From positions 4,988,682 to 5,052,681 of the forward strand of contig OY282374.1 in NCBI GenBank assembly GCA_958295815.1: DNA of 64,000 nt, given 5' to 3'. This DNA is from Candidatus Poribacteria bacterium. GTDB taxonomy: Bacteria; Poribacteria; WGA-4E; WGA-3G. Shown here piece after piece: positions 1 to 9,609 of the stretch; positions within the stretch are counted from its first letter, which is position 1; each line of letters begins with the position of its first letter. The notes beneath the pieces are model-generated. The model was given only the letters and a program-made list of their open reading frames with translations. It was not told the DNA's origin and searched no databases. Made by a program: the position numbers and the translations under genes.

Positions 1-998
1 TCTTAACCTTCTTCTTCCGCCAAATGCCCGAAATTATCGCCTCTGGACACCTGTACATCGCCCAACCACCGCTCTATCAGGTAAGGAAGGGTAGAAATTC
101 CCAATATCTGCAAGACGATGAGGAAATGGAAGATTATCTTCTTAGCTTGGTTTTAGACAGCGTCCAAATAACAAATTCTCGACGCGGTGTCCCTTACACA
201 GCTTCGGAATACCAAACTATCGCGAGCTCTATTCGTAAAGTTCAGTCCACTATTGGACAACTTAACCAAAACGGTGTGTCCGCCGAAGAATTGTCCATGT
301 ACCTTAGGACAGGTGAGGCGACCGAAGAAGAAAGTTTGGCAGATAACGTGGACGAATTATTGGCGGCACTTAATGCTGCTCCTATCCCTAACGGCAGCAT
401 AGTGAGTAGTGCTCAGATTTCTGACGTAACACAATCGACTGACATACCTTCGGTAACCAGCCCGCAAACTGATCTTTTTCAAGAGGAAACGCAAAGTCCA
501 GAAGATGCAGATGCGATCCGAGAACAACACGAAATTCAGAGTGAAAAAACGATTATTGCCCGTCGGACGTTGTACCACGACTTACAGCAAGAGTTAGAAA
601 AACTCGCTGAATTTCAGATCAAAGACACGGATTTTTTGCCTTCAAAAGAAACGGACACTTCAGATGAACTAAAAAGTGAAAAGCTGTTTAGCATTCAGTC
701 TGAAGACGGGGACATCCACCATATTGGAGACGTTCTTTCGCTCGTGCGGTATCTTTTTGAGATGGAGCACCGTGGACTGACAATTACACGTTATAAGGGT
801 TTAGCAGAAATGAATGCTGAGCAGTTGCGGGACACTACTATGCGTCAAAATGAGCGTATGCTTCTGAGAGTCACGCTTGACGATGCGGTTGAAGCTGACC
901 GTGTCTTCACACTCCTCATGGGTGATACTGTTGAACCTCGGCGTGAGTTTATAGAACGCTTTGGTGCGCAAGTGAACCTCGATCTGTATGGTGCTTAG
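1..998 (+). CDS. gyrB: DNA gyrase subunit B, C-terminal part (5' end outside window)
   Basis: C-terminal third of the ATPase subunit of DNA gyrase, which with GyrA introduces negative supercoils. The frame is open from the first complete codon at position 3, so the gene begins upstream of the window. Just inside the edge is the TOPRIM-end signature (FFFRQMPE, then YIAQPPLYQV), and the end has the classic YKGLAEMN and GDTVEPRREFIE motifs that contact GyrA and DNA. Between them lie about 200 poorly conserved, acidic residues, matching the position of the extra insertion found in E. coli-type GyrB but not resembling it in sequence. gyrA follows 193 bases downstream on the same strand, which favours GyrB over ParE. 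Confidence 0.95.
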   Translation, partial: LTFFFRQMPEIIASGHLYIAQPPLYQVRKGRNSQYLQDDEEMEDYLLSLVLDSVQITNSRRGVPYTASEYQTIASSIRKVQSTIGQLNQNGVSAEELSMYLRTGEATEEESLADNVDELLAALNAAPIPNGSIVSSAQISDVTQSTDIPSVTSPQTDLFQEETQSPEDADAIREQHEIQSEKTIIARRTLYHDLQQELEKLAEFQIKDTDFLPSKETDTSDELKSEKLFSIQSEDGDIHHIGDVLSLVRYLFEMEHRGLTITRYKGLAEMNAEQLRDTTMRQNERMLLRVTLDDAVEADRVFTLLMGDTVEPRREFIERFGAQVNLDLYGA

Positions 999-1191
999 AT
1001 TACGTCCTACTCTAATAAAGTCGTCTGTGCTGTTGTCATTATGCCTTCGATTAAACTGATGCGTTTATAAATAGTTACAATTTCTTTTTTATATTTATTT
1101 TGGTTTTTTGTGACTAATCAATACTGATGAACGTCTATTCTTTTTTCATAGTTTGTAGAAAGGAATAATTTTAACTATAGCTAATAATAAT

Positions 1192-3714
1192 ATGGAAAAC
1201 ATCCAAGAACGCAATATAGAGAATGAATTGACGACATCGTATCTTACTTATGCGATGAGTGTCAATACCAACCGTGCGATACCTGACGTCCGCGACGGTA
1301 TGAAGCCGAGCACACGTCGGATTATCTACGCTATGGGAGAGATAAATCTCACCTCAAATCGTCCGTACGATAAATGTGCTGCTGTCGTAGGAGAGGTGAT
1401 GAAAAACTATCATCCACATGGCGACGGTCCTATTTACGGTACGCTGGTGGGTTTAGCGCAGCCATTTAACATGCGCTACCCGTTAATAGATGGACAGGGA
1501 AACTTCGGTAGTATCGACGACGATCCGCCAGGGGCAATGCGTTATACGGAATGTCGCCTCGACACTATCGCTGGGGAGATGCTCACCGACATTGAGAAGC
1601 AAGTCGTCGATTTTCAGCCCAACTACAAGGACTCTCTTGAAGAGCCGACGGTCCTACCTGGTCTCTTACCGAATTTGCTTCTTAATGGCACCACAGGCAT
1701 TGGGGTGGGCTATTTAACCCGCATACCGCCGCATAATCTTAACGAAGTGGTTGATGCCCTTCTCTGCAAACTCACAGATGCCGATGCCGATGCCGAGACG
1801 CTCATGGAGCACATCATGGGTCCCGACTTTCCGACTGCGGGAATGATTGTTGGCACCAGTGGGATTAGGCAAATGTACACCACTGGCAAAGGCAGCATCA
1901 CTATCCGCGCTAAGGCATTCATAGAAAGAATTTCTGGAGCCAGCGGCGGAGAGCGGGAACAGATTATCATCACTGAAATTCCATATCAGGTGAAAAAGAA
2001 TCAGTTGCTCGAACGGATGCTCCAGTTAGTAGTTAGCAAGACGATTACCGGAATCCAAGATATCCGAGATGAGTCTGACCAAGAGATTCGTGTTGTTATA
2101 GTCCTCAAACGCGGGGAAATAGCGCAGGTTATCCTCAATCAGTTATATAAGCACACGCAAATGCAAACGAACTTCAGTGCGAACCTGCTCTGTCTTGTCG
2201 ATGGACTTCCGAAAGTTCTGACGCTTGAGGAAATTCTCAGCCATTACCTTGCGCATCGTCGGGAGGTGATCCGCCGGCGTACACAATTTGACCTGGCGCG
2301 CGCCGAACGTAGGAGTCACATTCTTGAGGGGTATCTACTTGCGCTGCAAAATCTTGAAGCAATTATAGAAATCGTTCAGACCGCGGAGTCGCCGCAAGCA
2401 GCTGAGCAGGAGCTTCAAGCTACCTATCAACTCAGCGAACATCAAGCGAGAGAAATTCTCACCATGACGCTCCGGCAGCTGACAGGACTTGAACGTCAGC
2501 GCATTCATGATGAATATACTGAACTGCTTGACCGTATCGCGGAGCTTCGCGCAATCCTTGCCAGTGAGACGTTGGTGACGGACATCGTCCGAACAGAACT
2601 TGAGACCCTGAAAGAAAAATACGGCGATGAACGGCGCACTGAAATTACGGGTGAAATCAAGGAATTTGAGGTTGAAGATCTCATTGCTGATGAGGAGATG
2701 GTGGTTACACTGTCGCACGCCGGTTACATTAAACGGCTGCCTATGGATACTTACCGGAAGCAACACCGTGGCGGTGTCGGAGTCAAAGGTGCCTCAACTA
2801 AAGATGGAGATTTTCTGGAGCACATTTTCGTTGCTACTGCCCATCAGAACATTCTCTTTTTCACGGATTGGGGCAAGTGTTATGCGCTAAAAGTCTACCA
2901 AATTCCCGAAGCACGCCGACAATCAGCGGGTCGTGCGGTAGTTAACCTACTTCGCTTAGCACAGGGTGAAAATATTACTGCATACGTTCCGGTTCCGCCT
3001 AAAGATACCGATACGAATGGGGATGATGCTACAGGTAAGGCTTTTATCTTTATGGCAACAGAACAGGGGATTGTCAAAAAGACGGAACTCGCGAGTTTCG
3101 AGAACACATTGTCAAGCGGTATCATCGCCGTTAAACTTGATGAGGGTGACAAGCTCATCGGTGCGCAAATAACAGACGGTACTTCCGATGTCATTCTTGT
3201 GACCCACAAAGGCGTTGCGATCCGATTCAGTGAGAGCGATGCTAGACCTCTTGGACGTAACACGCGCGGTGTCCGCGGTATAGACCTTGGTGCTGAGGAC
3301 TTTGTTGCCCAAATGGCTATTGTTAATGGCGAGACACTTGAGGAGGAACAAACGACGCGGCGTGCTACTGCCAAAGGAGATGATCTGTTAATTGTTACAG
3401 AGAATGGATACGGTAAACGCACGGCTGTCTCCGCCTATCGTCTGCAAAGACGGGGCGGAAAGGGAATCATTGCCATCGGAAAATCTAAACGGAACGGGGC
3501 GGTTGTCGCTGTAAAGCGCGTCACGAGGACTGATGAACTCGTTCTCATTAGCTCAAATGGGTATGTGACTCGAACGGCAGTCTCGGATATTCGACGTATC
3601 GGGCGGAATACCCAAGGGGTCAGGATTATGGCACTCCAAAGCGAGGAAACGCTTGTTGATGCTGCTAAGATTGAACTCTCTTCTTCTTTAATTGAGGAAG
3701 CATCCAAATCGTAG
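1192..3714 (+). CDS. gyrA: DNA gyrase subunit A
   Basis: Breakage-reunion subunit of gyrase, 840 residues, a normal family length. The N-terminal winged-helix domain carries the catalytic tyrosine Tyr118 in AMRYTECRL. The C-terminal pinwheel has a degenerate GyrA-box in its first blade (KQHRGGVG) and a perfect QRRGGKG at residues 752-758, which points to gyrase rather than topoisomerase IV. The quinolone-determining region reads HPHGDGPIYG: the positions equivalent to E. coli Ser83 and Asp87 are both glycine and Ala84 is proline (see findings). The chosen ATG has no strong Shine-Dalgarno; an AGGA lies about 28 bases upstream. It probably forms a unit with the preceding gyrB. Confidence 0.97.
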   Translation: MENIQERNIENELTTSYLTYAMSVNTNRAIPDVRDGMKPSTRRIIYAMGEINLTSNRPYDKCAAVVGEVMKNYHPHGDGPIYGTLVGLAQPFNMRYPLIDGQGNFGSIDDDPPGAMRYTECRLDTIAGEMLTDIEKQVVDFQPNYKDSLEEPTVLPGLLPNLLLNGTTGIGVGYLTRIPPHNLNEVVDALLCKLTDADADAETLMEHIMGPDFPTAGMIVGTSGIRQMYTTGKGSITIRAKAFIERISGASGGEREQIIITEIPYQVKKNQLLERMLQLVVSKTITGIQDIRDESDQEIRVVIVLKRGEIAQVILNQLYKHTQMQTNFSANLLCLVDGLPKVLTLEEILSHYLAHRREVIRRRTQFDLARAERRSHILEGYLLALQNLEAIIEIVQTAESPQAAEQELQATYQLSEHQAREILTMTLRQLTGLERQRIHDEYTELLDRIAELRAILASETLVTDIVRTELETLKEKYGDERRTEITGEIKEFEVEDLIADEEMVVTLSHAGYIKRLPMDTYRKQHRGGVGVKGASTKDGDFLEHIFVATAHQNILFFTDWGKCYALKVYQIPEARRQSAGRAVVNLLRLAQGENITAYVPVPPKDTDTNGDDATGKAFIFMATEQGIVKKTELASFENTLSSGIIAVKLDEGDKLIGAQITDGTSDVILVTHKGVAIRFSESDARPLGRNTRGVRGIDLGAEDFVAQMAIVNGETLEEEQTTRRATAKGDDLLIVTENGYGKRTAVSAYRLQRRGGKGIIAIGKSKRNGAVVAVKRVTRTDELVLISSNGYVTRTAVSDIRRIGRNTQGVRIMALQSEETLVDAAKIELSSSLIEEASKS

Positions 3715-3873
3715 GGAATGCTGAGAAGTGCTTTCAAGCGTACGCCTTAAACGCGTTTCGCTGCACAAGACTCCGAACACTTTAATGATAGGCAACGTTC
3801 CAACTGGACTGAATTGCCTCGGAAAGTAAATAAGGCGGAACTTTGAGAAAATCGCCGCACATGGAGAGAAAAG

Positions 3874-5610
3874 ATGAAGTATCTCAACACGTTCATAATC
3901 CTTGTTCTGGTGGCAACATGTTTTACCTTTTTGCACGACCTACAAGCACAGGATGAGGGAAATCTCCCATCATCTACCGATAATACAATGTTAGAGGCTG
4001 AGATGACGGGTCCCTTCCAGACCCCTGAGTTAGTGGTGCCTGCTGATGCTGTTACAGAATTAAACGCTGAGATGGCACGCACCGCCGAGTTCTATACCAA
4101 CTTGATGTGGGCTGTTTATTGTGGCACTGGTGAGAAAAACATTCGTAAGAGCAAAGCTGCCTACGATGTGTTAATAAAGGAGTTCGGACAGGACGATGCC
4201 TCTTCGATCATTTCGGACAAGATTCTATCTCTTCCCGATCTCAGTTTCGTTTACACAGAACGCGCGAAGCTTCGGTTTAACACATTGCAAAACATTAAAG
4301 GGGCAGAGGACGATGTAGAGCAAGCCATAGAACTTAATCCCGAAAATGTGCAAGCGACGTGGCTTCTGGCGCAAATATTAGTACGCAGGGTCTTTTCTAC
4401 CACAGAAAATAGACGTAGTGCCGATGTTCAGGCATTACAAGAGAGGATGTTTACAGCTTTAGAACAAGTTATTGAACTGGATCCGGACCATCATAGGGCA
4501 CATTACTACCTCGGTACCATGGCGCGCGACATTGGACAGATTGAACTGGCGATTACATCCTTCAAGGCACTTACTCGAATTATGCCTTATGACGATCAAT
4601 TTCACAGAGAACTTGGTGAACTCTATGAGATGCAAAATCGTCTTGAAGAGGCGATGCACGCCTATGAAAGGGTAGTCACTATCCGCCCACAGCAGGTAAG
4701 TGCGCGAAACCGTCTCGGTCAACTCTACCTTCAGACGGGTAACTATCCTGCGGCAATAGAAACTTTTCTTGTCACTTTGACACAACTCGAAGCACAAGCC
4801 GGTAATGAAGTTAGTAACAGTAGACTCAGAAATCGGAATCCTGCCCGTGCTGCACGCGAGATGAGCGAGACTGTAATTGAGGTGCATCAGGGCATCAGCC
4901 TCGCGTATCAGGCACAGAACAACTTTGAGAAAGCCGAATTTCACATCACGCGCGCCATCGAACTGTTAGAAGAACAAGGAGCTTCGATACGGAGTGGAAC
5001 CCGGCGTGTTAGAAGTGCCGACCGCGTTGCCTTAACCAGACGTCTTCGGGACGCTCGCTACACACTCGGTCAGATTTACCTTAGATTTAACATGCCGCGG
5101 AAGGCTGTGGATGCCTTTGCGAAGATTTTAGCGACTGATGCTAATTATGTGCCTGCCCTTTCGGGGGTCGGGATGGCTTATCAAATGTTAGATGACTTGA
5201 AACGCGCAGAGGTCTATCTTCGCAAGGCTGTCGAGTTATCCTCAGAAAATGAGTTACCTGATGTTTATAACGCGTTAGGTTACCTCTATGCCGAGCAAGG
5301 CATTAAATTAGATGAGGCTGCGCTACTTGTCCGCCGAGCACTTAAAAGTTCACCAACATCTGGGGCATATCTTGATAGTTTGGGGTTTATCTACTTCAAA
5401 CAGGGAAAATTAGATGCTGCGATAGAAAATTTGGAACTTGCACTCCGCTATCTCCCCGACACGCCTGAAATACTCTGGCATCTTACTGACGCCTATCTGC
5501 AAAAAGGCTTGAAGGAAAAGGCATTGCAGACTTTGGAACACGCTATACGGCTCGAACCGGACAACGCAGAATTTCGAGAAAGATTCGACGCGCTTAAAGC
5601 TGGTAAATAG
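3874..5610 (+). CDS. Exported tetratricopeptide-repeat protein
   Basis: A 578-residue protein with an N-terminal signal peptide (basic MK start, hydrophobic core to about residue 24, then ALQAQ-like cleavage context LQAQDEG). The rest is almost entirely TPR helices, including recognisable units such as ALEQVIELDPDHHRAHYYLG, AMHAYERVVTIRPQQ and AIENLELALRYLPDTPE. TPR arrays scaffold protein-protein contacts, here presumably in the periplasm. The GGAGAGAAAAG just before the ATG is a good ribosome binding site. A secreted metalloprotease gene starts 36 bases after the stop and is probably co-transcribed. No enzymatic domain is visible, so the partner is unknown. Confidence 0.85.
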   Translation: MKYLNTFIILVLVATCFTFLHDLQAQDEGNLPSSTDNTMLEAEMTGPFQTPELVVPADAVTELNAEMARTAEFYTNLMWAVYCGTGEKNIRKSKAAYDVLIKEFGQDDASSIISDKILSLPDLSFVYTERAKLRFNTLQNIKGAEDDVEQAIELNPENVQATWLLAQILVRRVFSTTENRRSADVQALQERMFTALEQVIELDPDHHRAHYYLGTMARDIGQIELAITSFKALTRIMPYDDQFHRELGELYEMQNRLEEAMHAYERVVTIRPQQVSARNRLGQLYLQTGNYPAAIETFLVTLTQLEAQAGNEVSNSRLRNRNPARAAREMSETVIEVHQGISLAYQAQNNFEKAEFHITRAIELLEEQGASIRSGTRRVRSADRVALTRRLRDARYTLGQIYLRFNMPRKAVDAFAKILATDANYVPALSGVGMAYQMLDDLKRAEVYLRKAVELSSENELPDVYNALGYLYAEQGIKLDEAALLVRRALKSSPTSGAYLDSLGFIYFKQGKLDAAIENLELALRYLPDTPEILWHLTDAYLQKGLKEKALQTLEHAIRLEPDNAEFRERFDALKAGK

Positions 5611-5645
5611 TTTTCTCGCCGCGCTTCCGACAACAGAATATTCAA

Positions 5646-7343
5646 ATGATGAAAAATATAGCACTACTTTTCATCGCTATGCTACTGATTTTCGGTTTTT
5701 CGTTCGGGAGTTTGGCGTATGTTTGCGGTACACCGCAATTGTCATTCACAAGGACTGTGGACCGTGGTTCTGATACGCTGCACCCTCCTTTTGAGGTGAC
5801 AGCCCCTGTTCTGCCTGCTGCCCCGGCACTACTTGTCGGTACAGAACGGACCTTCTTCGCTCCTGATTTTAGAAGTAGTCAACAGTACAATGTTTCTGCA
5901 GTCCTACGCGGTGTCGGCAATTTTTGTTATGTTTTTGTCGAGGATACAGAGTGGAACACGCGTGTTACTGCTGCAACCGTTCAGTCGGTAATCCGCGCTT
6001 TTGATGTTACTGTGCCAGCAGATCCACAGCGCGGAATCTACCTGACATTGACAGAACGTTTCGGAACTCCACCGGATATTGATGGTAATGGAAGGATTAT
6101 TTTACTTTTACTCAATATTCGCGATAAGGATAACACAGGTCAGTTTACGGCGGGTTTTTTCAATCCAGCAGATCAAAGCCGGGGTGTACTCAGACACCCA
6201 GGATTTCGTGGTTTTCCTATTCGCAGTAATGAAGCGGAGATACTGTACATTGATACACATCCGCTGAATCCAAATAGCCCCACTGCCCATAATGTTATTG
6301 CTCATGAATTTCAACACATCATCAATTGGAAACACGATGCTAAAGAAGCCACTTGGGTTGATGAGGGGTGTGCAGAGTATGCCTCATTTCTCTGCGGTTA
6401 TTCGCTCCAAGAGCATATAACAGCGTTTGAGAAGTCTCCATCTGTGTCGCTCATAGCTTGGCCGTCCGAAGGAAATAGTGCTCTGCTGCCACACTACGGT
6501 GCTGCTTTCTTGTGGATGCTCTATCTACATGAGCAATATGGTGGTATAGAGACGCTGATTAAAATTGTCCAGAATCGTGGAACATCTCTCACTGGTATCA
6601 CCGATGTACTTGCATCACAGGGGGTCCCACAATCAATCTCGGACATCTTTGTTTCATGGAAACTCGCCAATTACTTGTCTGATTATCGTGCGGTAAGCCT
6701 CTTTCTCTCGCCTCGTCGCTGGCATCGTTCATATCCGAGTGGTGCGCAGGAGGGACAACTACACAACTTTTCGGCGGACTATATAGGATTTGAAGATGCT
6801 GGCGGATTGACCCTTGGATTTTCCAGTGGTTCTGTGTCAAGTACTGCTGCTCACGCTATTGAATTCCACAACACAGGAGCTATCCAAGTCCGAGAGATAG
6901 AGTTGTCTACGAATAACGCAGGCTCTCTTGTGTTACCACCTACTGTCACAGAGGCAATCCTCGTTCCGAGCTTACAAGCCGAGATTCTTAGTACGGCTCC
7001 ACAGAATGAGAGGTATCAATATAGTGCGACCCGCGGTGCTCATATTACTTTTGTCACTACTGCTCTTCCTAATTCAGTGCACCCACGTTACTGGGACATT
7101 ATCGCTGAGTCGAGCGAGCCTCTTGTTGGGTTGACCCCTACGGTAGCGTTAATGCTCTCTGACAGCAAGTCAGAACAGTTACATCGGGAGGCACAGGCAA
7201 TGTATCAAGTGGCACAAAACCCTCAGAACAGTCGCTTGTATCGGTTCTCGTTTCTTCTTGAACCCGGAATAGAACCAGAATCTGTCGTATACCAGATATC
7301 ACTTGATTCAAGGCTTGTTGACACAGGAACGCTAATCGAGTAA
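5646..7343 (+). CDS. Secreted zinc metalloprotease (HEFQH gluzincin-like, M30-like)
   Basis: A 565-residue exported protein. The N-terminus is a clear signal peptide (MMKNIALLFIAMLLIFGF). The zinc motif HEFQH lies at residues 220-224 (ligands His220 and His224, catalytic Glu221), followed by WVDEGCAEYA at 237-246, where Glu240 or Glu244 is the likely third ligand. That spacing is the gluzincin pattern seen in M30-type (hyicolysin-like) and related bacterial peptidases. About 300 residues of mostly beta-rich sequence follow and may form accessory domains. It lies 35 bases downstream of the TPR gene on the same strand. The exact peptidase family is inferred from motif layout only. Confidence 0.8.
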   Translation: MMKNIALLFIAMLLIFGFSFGSLAYVCGTPQLSFTRTVDRGSDTLHPPFEVTAPVLPAAPALLVGTERTFFAPDFRSSQQYNVSAVLRGVGNFCYVFVEDTEWNTRVTAATVQSVIRAFDVTVPADPQRGIYLTLTERFGTPPDIDGNGRIILLLLNIRDKDNTGQFTAGFFNPADQSRGVLRHPGFRGFPIRSNEAEILYIDTHPLNPNSPTAHNVIAHEFQHIINWKHDAKEATWVDEGCAEYASFLCGYSLQEHITAFEKSPSVSLIAWPSEGNSALLPHYGAAFLWMLYLHEQYGGIETLIKIVQNRGTSLTGITDVLASQGVPQSISDIFVSWKLANYLSDYRAVSLFLSPRRWHRSYPSGAQEGQLHNFSADYIGFEDAGGLTLGFSSGSVSSTAAHAIEFHNTGAIQVREIELSTNNAGSLVLPPTVTEAILVPSLQAEILSTAPQNERYQYSATRGAHITFVTTALPNSVHPRYWDIIAESSEPLVGLTPTVALMLSDSKSEQLHREAQAMYQVAQNPQNSRLYRFSFLLEPGIEPESVVYQISLDSRLVDTGTLIE

Positions 7344-7451
7344 TATTATAGTCAATCGTTGGCGAGCATAGGACTTGCAGCAAGTGGCAAGCCTGAATTT
7401 AGTTAGAAAATATCGCGTAAAAATTTGGGGGCTAATGCTCCCGTCGTGATC

Positions 7452-7466
7452 AGGAGATCGCTCCTA
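7452..7466. repeat. Short dispersed hairpin repeat, copy 1 (GGAGATCnCTCC type)
   Basis: AGGAG-ATCG-CTCCTAC, an inverted repeat with a perfect 5-base stem, in the 203-base spacer after the metalloprotease gene. Related copies are at 23380-23394, 23427-23441 and 41532-41546, all intergenic. The rest of the spacer shows nothing else I can name. Confidence 0.55.
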
Positions 7467-7546
7467 CTGATAATCAGTGGAAGTGAAAACTTTGTTTTCG
7501 TTTTTTCTTCTGCAAATTAATTAGGAGTTTTAGAAAGGGGAAAAAG

Positions 7547-8512
7547 ATGCAACCTACACTTTATGCAGGAACTATTGGACAAAGTGTCTGGCGGAGTAGC
7601 GACAACGGAGACAACTGGCGTAGAGCGAGCAATGGACTCTTTCCAGAAGCCGATATTCGTGCTTTAGCCGTCAATCCGAGTAATTCAGACACTATCTACG
7701 CAGGTACCGAGGACGGTATCTTCCGAACAACCGACGCAGCTGAATCATGGCACCGCCTTCCGAGTCCTACAGATGGACGGGAAGTATGGGCACTCGCTAT
7801 TGATTCGAACGCACCAGACACGCTTTATGCTGGCACTTGTCCGTCTGCGCTTTTCAAGTCTACTGACGGTGGTGCTAACTGGAAGCAACTCAACGCTGAG
7901 TTGGCACAAGAATGTGAAGGTGTTCCGATTATCCCGCGCGTCACAACTTTTGTGATTGATCCGGAAGACTCGCAGACGCTTTATGCTGGGATTGAGATTG
8001 ATGGCATGCACCTCAGTACGGACGGTGGGGAGACATGGACTGAGCGGAGTGAAGGTCTCAGTAGTTTGGATATCCACGGACTTTGTGTGGTTCCGGGTTC
8101 TCCGAAGACTATCATTGCCGCAACGAATAATGATGTCTGTGTAACGACAGATATGGGACAGGAGTGGACACCGCTGAATGTCAAATCGCATTATCCATGG
8201 CCATACTGCCGTGCAGCGTTCTTTTTGAACGGTGATGCGGGTCGTGTGTTTATTGGTGCGGGAAACGGTCCTCCGGGTGATCAGGGCGGTATTTTCTCGA
8301 CGCGTGACGCTGGCAAGTCATGGACTCGGGCAGATATTGGCAGAACTGCCAACAGTACAATCTGGTGTTTTGCACACAATCCGAATGCTGACGACCTTCT
8401 TATCGCTTGTAGTGTCAGTGGGCAGCTTTACCGAAGTACAGATGCCGGAGATTCTTGGACGAAACTTTCGCATGAATTCGGAGAGGTTCGAGCGTTAGCA
8501 ATCAGCGGATAA
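7547..8512 (+). CDS. Asp-box (BNR/sortilin-like) beta-propeller protein
   Basis: A 321-residue protein with no signal peptide, built from repeated Asp-box motifs (S/T-x-D-x-G-x-T/S-W): SSDNGDNW, TTDAAESW, STDGGANW, STDGGETW, TRDAGKSW and STDAGDSW, spaced about 45-50 residues apart. A recurring DTLYAGT strand precedes many of them. This is the layout of the BNR/Ycf48/sortilin-type propeller, also found in sialidases, but there is no sialidase catalytic arginine set that I can identify. GAAAGGGGAAAAAG is a strong ribosome binding site just before the ATG. Function beyond ligand or protein binding cannot be read. The apparent lack of a secretion signal is unusual for this fold. Confidence 0.85.
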   Translation: MQPTLYAGTIGQSVWRSSDNGDNWRRASNGLFPEADIRALAVNPSNSDTIYAGTEDGIFRTTDAAESWHRLPSPTDGREVWALAIDSNAPDTLYAGTCPSALFKSTDGGANWKQLNAELAQECEGVPIIPRVTTFVIDPEDSQTLYAGIEIDGMHLSTDGGETWTERSEGLSSLDIHGLCVVPGSPKTIIAATNNDVCVTTDMGQEWTPLNVKSHYPWPYCRAAFFLNGDAGRVFIGAGNGPPGDQGGIFSTRDAGKSWTRADIGRTANSTIWCFAHNPNADDLLIACSVSGQLYRSTDAGDSWTKLSHEFGEVRALAISG

Positions 8513-8563
8513 ATGTTGACCTATTTCCACAATTTATGGTATGCTTAAGGAAATTGTCAGGCA

Positions 8564-8717
8564 AAACCGAATTGTGCTATTAAAGCACAGTTCGGTTTCC
8601 AACGGGTATCGGCTCGATTTAGCCATCGCGCCAACAGTTAGATGGGGTCCACAAACTCACCCATCAAGGAATCTAAACCCGTTTTAGCCCAAGGTATCGA
8701 ATGCTCCCTTATGGGAG
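8564..8717 (+). ncRNA. Candidate structured RNA or leader upstream of the lipoprotein gene
   Basis: The 310 bases between the propeller gene and the lipoprotein gene hold a series of nested inverted repeats. First is a 15-base-pair hairpin, arms 8564-8578 and 8584-8598 with a 5-base loop and one G-U pair. Then AACGGGT (8601-8607) pairs with ACCCGTT (8677-8683), enclosing two smaller stems: GGCT/AGCC (8611-8624) and GATGGG/CCCATC (8641-8665). A CTCCC-TTAT-GGGAG hairpin follows at 8704-8717. The middle part is a three-way-junction shape like many riboswitches or small RNAs, but it matches no class I know. The first hairpin may simply terminate the upstream gene. Confidence 0.35.
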
Positions 8718-8822
8718 TAAGGAAAAGACTTTTTAGAACACACGATGTAAAGTAAAGGCAAATTTTTAGCCTTGATGGCAGGAAATTTGATTTGAAACGA
8801 AAATTATAGGAGGCACACTTCA

Positions 8823-9590
8823 GTGGTACGTTTCTTTACAATCCTACTTATACCCCTTCTCTGTATTGCCATGGTGGGCTGTGATCGAGGCGAGCCCAAC
8901 ATCACGACACCACCACCGATTAGCGACGCTAAGCGTATTGCTGTCACGTCATTCTTCGCAGAATCAGAGGAAATAAACAAATTAGCCGGACGAATGAGCG
9001 TTAACCTCGCGACTCGCATGGAGCTCATCTTCAAAGACGCAGAATGGGTTTATGACATCTCAAATAAGGTTAAGCCGGTTGACGATAAACTCTCAGAATT
9101 GGGATTGACATTAAATCAGATTTATACAGATCCGGCGTTAGCGGCGAAGCTTGGACAGGCACTTGGCACAGATATGATCATCATTGGCATGGTTGATGAT
9201 CCGAAATTGACCCGTCAAGATTACGATCAACATCTGATGAAACAAGGCAGGCAAGGCGGAATTTCAGGGACATCCACTTACATTCGCACCCGTCTCACTG
9301 CTATCGGTCGTATCCGAGTTAAAGTCGTTGATTCAAGTTCTGGAGAGCTTATTTTTAGCAACCGTATCCGTTCTTATCTCAAGTATTGGTATGCCTATCA
9401 GACGCAGCAGAGCGAACAACAAATCTTCAAGAGCGACTCGGATAGGCTCGCCGATTTGGGAAAATACCTTCCACTCAGAATTGCCTATGTTCTCCATCCG
9501 ACTGGATTGAAGAGGGAAGAAGAACAGCAGATTATACTTAAACCGGATATGGTCCTAAAGGGAACAGGCGGTGTCGTTGAGTTTAATTAG
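8823..9590 (+). CDS. CsgG/LpoB-like outer-membrane lipoprotein
   Basis: A 255-residue lipoprotein. It starts at GTG, chosen because a perfect AGGAGG lies 9 bases upstream and the frame then opens with a lipoprotein signal peptide (MVRFFTILLIPLLCIAMVGC, lipid-modified Cys20). The mature part begins with KRIAVTSFF and continues with alternating strands and helices (LGTDMIIIGMVDD, GRIRVKVVDSSSGELIFS). That is the pattern of the CsgG/FlgO/LpoB family of periplasmic-facing lipoproteins. CsgG itself is an export pore, but without assembly evidence only family-level similarity is claimed. The gene stands alone, between a structured leader and a hairpin terminator. Confidence 0.7.
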   Translation: MVRFFTILLIPLLCIAMVGCDRGEPNITTPPPISDAKRIAVTSFFAESEEINKLAGRMSVNLATRMELIFKDAEWVYDISNKVKPVDDKLSELGLTLNQIYTDPALAAKLGQALGTDMIIIGMVDDPKLTRQDYDQHLMKQGRQGGISGTSTYIRTRLTAIGRIRVKVVDSSSGELIFSNRIRSYLKYWYAYQTQQSEQQIFKSDSDRLADLGKYLPLRIAYVLHPTGLKREEEQQIILKPDMVLKGTGGVVEFN

Positions 9591-9609
9591 ATAGGGCATC
9601 AATCTATAT

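Noticed and set aside
2895..3422. 175-codon minus-strand frame
   Set aside because: Antisense to the GyrA C-terminal domain; low-complexity Ser/Arg translation.
4459..4944. 161-codon minus-strand frame
   Set aside because: Antisense to the TPR gene; no motif or ribosome binding site.
8513..8822. tRNA, tmRNA, SRP or 6S RNA in the gap
   Set aside because: The folded stretch lacks the conserved ends or loops of these RNAs, so only 'unassigned structured RNA' is reported.
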